DNA of 7,485 nt. It comes from Caldilineaceae bacterium. GTDB taxonomy: Bacteria; Chloroflexota; Anaerolineae; Caldilineales; Caldilineaceae. The stretch covers positions 1 through 7,485 of the forward strand of contig WGCB01000161.1 in the NCBI GenBank assembly GCA_015494005.1, written 5' to 3'. Of this stretch, positions 5,955 through 7,485 are shown one piece after another (position 1 is the first letter of the stretch; every line of letters begins with the position of its first letter). Made by a program: the position numbers and the translations under genes. The notes beneath the pieces are model-generated. The model ran no database searches. It saw only the letters and a list, made by a program, of their open reading frames with translations, and had not been told where the DNA came from.

Positions 5955-6803
5955 CTACGGGTGGGCGCCTGGGCCTGAACGGAGCTGGCTCCAGTCCGGC
6001 TCCGCGTACTCCTCTCGCCGCCAGCGGAAGCCCGGCTCCTGGAGGATGCCCGGCTCCTGGGCCTCCTGCAGCAGGCGCAGGGCCAGGAAGATCATGGTGC
6101 GCTGCTGGGCCGGGTTGTGGGGCTCGCCCAGGGGATGGCCCAGAGGCCACTTCACGAAGATGGCCCGAGGCACACCCACGGCCAGGGTCAGGTCCTTGGC
6201 GATGGAGATGGTCACCGTGGGGATGCCCACGGCTTCGATGGCACGTGCGATCAGTCCCACGGACCGATTGCAGTAGCCTCAGGCCGGGGTGAGGAAGGCG
6301 AAGTCCACCCCGTCGGCCCGGAGCTTGGCCGCCACCTCCGGCGCGGTCTGCTCCACCAGGATGGGCAGCTGTGCCCCCTCGATGTGACCCATGAAGCTGA
6401 AATGCCGGGGTGCCACTTGGCCAATCACTCCTCGGCTGGCCAGGTCTCGGAAGTGGTCCAGGGGCAGGATGATGTTGGGGTCCGCGTCCGCGTCCTTGTG
6501 GTTGTAGTATTTGTGAGTGATGACCAGTTGGTCCAGGGCCACGTCCCCGGGGATCTCCCGGTAGCTGGCGTCCCCCTCCGGGTTCTCCATGTCGAAGGGA
6601 GGCTGCTCGGGCAGGTGGATGCCCCCGGTGGTGAGCAGGGCGGCCCGGCACTGGTCCAGGGGCTTGGCAAGGCGAGCGAAGGGGATCGAGTCCCCCTGAG
6701 CCTGGCTGTCCCGGGCCAGCAGCTTGGCCCAGATCTGGGCCACCGCGGGGATGCCGAAGAACCAGTTGCCGATCCGGTCGCCCAGGCTACGTTTCTCGGT
6801 CAT
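5955..6803 (-). CDS. GrdB/PrdB-family reductase selenoprotein (Sec175, in-frame TGA)
   Basis: 282 aa if the TGA at 6279-6281 is read as selenocysteine 175. It belongs to the selenoprotein B family of glycine/betaine/sarcosine/D-proline reductases, whose B subunits hold a redox Sec and act with a pyruvoyl subunit and thioredoxin-type donors. Family-like blocks before the TGA: ALLTTGGIHLPEQPPFD (55-71), GDASYREIP (77-85), ITHKYYNHKDADADPN (95-110), LPLDHFRDLASRGVIGQ (113-129), APRHFSFMGHI (131-141), and DGVDFAFLTPA (164-174). Then come U175-G-Y-C178, matching the UGTC-type redox motif of GrdB, and NRSVGLIARAIEAVGIPTVTIS. The reading frame and its similarity continue unbroken to TAG at 5955. Length is nearer PrdB (about 240) than GrdB (about 435). 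Conventional calling would give a truncated 174-aa protein and a 101-aa fragment from the GTG at 6260. The ATG at 6803 lacks a clear ribosome binding site. No GrdE/PrdA or selenium-insertion genes are in view, so the substrate is unknown. A nonsense mutation is the alternative; the SECIS argues against it. Confidence 0.87.
6240..6278 (-). promoter_or_regulatory. Bacterial SECIS-like element for Sec175
   Basis: The RNA directly after the UGA folds into an extended hairpin. The upper stem is 8 bp (AUCGGUCC / GGACUGAU, one G-U) at 6250-6268, capped by a GUG loop at 6258-6260. Below an A-C mismatch is UGC / GCA (3 bp), and below a 3x3 internal loop GGC pairs with GCC. The loop starts 18 bases after the UGA and has G in its first position, which fits the published bacterial SECIS consensus (G in the first two loop bases, loop 16-37 bases from UGA). 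It overlaps codons 176-188. Binding by SelB is inferred. Confidence 0.75.
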
Positions 6804-6831
6804 GGATTGGGTCCGTTGTGTGATCTGCTGG

Positions 6832-6883
6832 TGAGTTGCGCTGGATTATTGTAAACATGAGTTGCGCTGGATTATTGTAAACA
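6832..6883. repeat. Perfect 26-bp tandem duplication
   Basis: Two identical, directly adjacent 26-bp copies (6832-6857 and 6858-6883), with no mismatch. Each plus-strand copy begins TGAGTTGCGC and ends TTGTAAACA. On the minus strand each copy carries TTTACAATAAT, so the predicted -10 sequence is present twice. The repeat sits in the leader of the selenoprotein gene, 29 bp from its ATG. It is AT-rich compared with everything around it. Confidence 0.97.
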
Positions 6884-6902
6884 ACCGATTCCTGTCTGAC
6901 AA
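6874..6902 (-). promoter_or_regulatory. Predicted sigma70-type promoter for the selenoprotein gene
   Basis: TTGTCA (-35, 6897-6902), exactly 17 bases, then TACAAT (-10, 6874-6879), each one or two mismatches from consensus with ideal spacing. Transcription would begin near 6866, giving a leader of about 60 bases that contains the second 26-bp repeat copy. The promoter lies in the only relatively AT-rich intergenic region of the window and faces the selenoprotein gene; it may drive the whole downstream cluster. Confidence 0.6.
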
Positions 6903-6946
6903 ATGGCGGAGAGTGAAAGGGTGGAGTCAGGGCTTGCGCCTGGACC

Positions 6947-7485
6947 TCACCGGTAGCGGACCCGCCCCACCTCCAGGAAGCCGTCCGGGGCCTCGGGCTG
7001 GACCGGCAGCCACTCCCCACCGAAGGGTCGCACCCCCACCAGCACCCGGTAGAGGCCTGGGCTGGCCGGGTCTGGCACAAGCTGGATGGGATCGGCCAGG
7101 ATCTCCCCGGGCTGCCACCGATCCGTGGAGTAGCGGCCCTGGGCCGGGCTGTGATCCCGCTCAGCGGCCAGCCAGCCGTCCTGGTGGACCAGGCGCACCA
7201 CCGGGCGCAGGTCCTGGGCCAGGGGAGCGGCGGCCCGCCAGTAGAGGGTCAGGCGCACGGGCTGGCCCAGGGGCAGCTCGCCCTGGGGGATGTCCGCGGC
7301 CAGGAGCTCCAGGCCGTCCCCGAAGCGGGCCAGGGGCGCGGCCTGGGCGAAGCGGGCCGAGTCCACGGGAGCGGGGGGCGCGAAGGCCGGCCGCACCACC
7401 AGGAGCAGGGCCGCCATCCCCACCCCGGCCATGAAAGCCAGGAAGCCGCCCACCGTCGCCTCCAACCCCCAGCGCCGGTCCAGGC
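6947..7485 (-). CDS. C-terminal part of a membrane-anchored protein with beta-rich extracytoplasmic domain (5' end outside window)
   Basis: The frame is open to the window edge (179 residues visible) with no convincing start, so this is the 3' end of a longer gene. A TTG at 7465 is possible but unnecessary. A single hydrophobic helix (visible residues about 15-32) is followed by an outside domain of about 140 residues with the blocks LTLYWRAAAPL, RPVVRLVHQDGWLAAERDHSPAQG, YSTDRWQPGEILADPIQLV and PGLYRVLVGVRPFGGEWLPV. This YWRA...W-x-PGE...PG-x-Y pattern recalls the C-terminal module at the end of many Chloroflexota polytopic membrane proteins, often annotated as family 39-type glycosyltransferases. 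It is a beta-sandwich by inference, and the catalytic part is not visible here. No clear terminator separates it from the promoter downstream. Confidence 0.7.
   Translation of the reverse strand, partial: LDRRWGLEATVGGFLAFMAGVGMAALLLVVRPAFAPPAPVDSARFAQAAPLARFGDGLELLAADIPQGELPLGQPVRLTLYWRAAAPLAQDLRPVVRLVHQDGWLAAERDHSPAQGRYSTDRWQPGEILADPIQLVPDPASPGLYRVLVGVRPFGGEWLPVQPEAPDGFLEVGRVRYR

Noticed and set aside
5955..6260. Separate 101-aa gene starting with GTG at 6260
   Set aside because: The start lies inside the SECIS loop, has no ribosome binding site, and its sequence is the natural continuation of the GrdB/PrdB family after the UGA codon.
6279..6281. TGA as a disabling nonsense mutation (pseudogene)
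   Set aside because: It falls exactly at the redox Sec position, with Cys three residues later and a well-formed SECIS directly after. There is no other damage in the 282 codons.
5845..6651. Upstream extension of the 118-aa frame to a 387-residue protein
   Set aside because: The extra part overlaps the selenoprotein gene in another frame and is Gly/Pro/Arg-rich with no motif. A good GGAG-spaced ATG lies at 5844.
6832..6883. Start of a CRISPR array or an insertion-sequence end
   Set aside because: The two copies are directly adjacent with no spacer, and there is no inverted repeat or transposase nearby.

Overview
The window is GC-rich throughout (long antisense open frames are a by-product), and every gene I can support lies on the minus strand, so it reads from high to low coordinates. 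The best guess for the organism is a Chloroflexota bacterium (Anaerolineae/Caldilineae-like). The reasons are the GC bias, a class II HMG-CoA reductase beside complex I-like membrane genes, and a C-terminal beta-rich module of a type I associate with membrane proteins of that phylum. This is inference; there is no marker gene here.

From right to left: (1) 7485-6947, the 3' end of a membrane-anchored protein whose start lies outside the window. (2) 6946-6804, a relatively AT-rich intergenic stretch with a perfect two-copy 26-bp tandem repeat and a good sigma70-type promoter pointing at the next gene. (3) 6803-5955, a GrdB/PrdB-family (glycine/betaine/sarcosine/D-proline reductase component B) gene interrupted by one in-frame TGA. 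That TGA sits in the family's U-x-x-C redox position and is followed at once by a SECIS-like hairpin, so I read it as a 282-residue selenoprotein with Sec175. A conventional gene caller would split it in two. (4) 5844-5488, a small four-helix membrane protein. (5) 5439-1409, three membrane proteins: a NuoL/M/N-like protein of 577 aa, a six-to-seven-helix protein of about 246 aa, and a second NuoM/N-like protein of 473 aa that overlaps it by ATGA. Both antiporter-like proteins keep the family's scaffold motifs but lack most of the charged residues that carry protons. (6) 1384-47, class II (degradative-type) HMG-CoA reductase with all its catalytic residues, 24 bp behind the last membrane gene.

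Genes 4 to 6 are co-directional and closely spaced, apart from a gap of about 140 bp after the 577-aa gene, and may form one transcription unit with the selenoprotein gene at its head. Stem-loops without a following U-tract lie just downstream of four of the stop codons. The best candidates for something new are the uncalled selenoprotein with its SECIS and standalone context, and the degenerate antiporter-like cluster tied to mevalonate synthesis.
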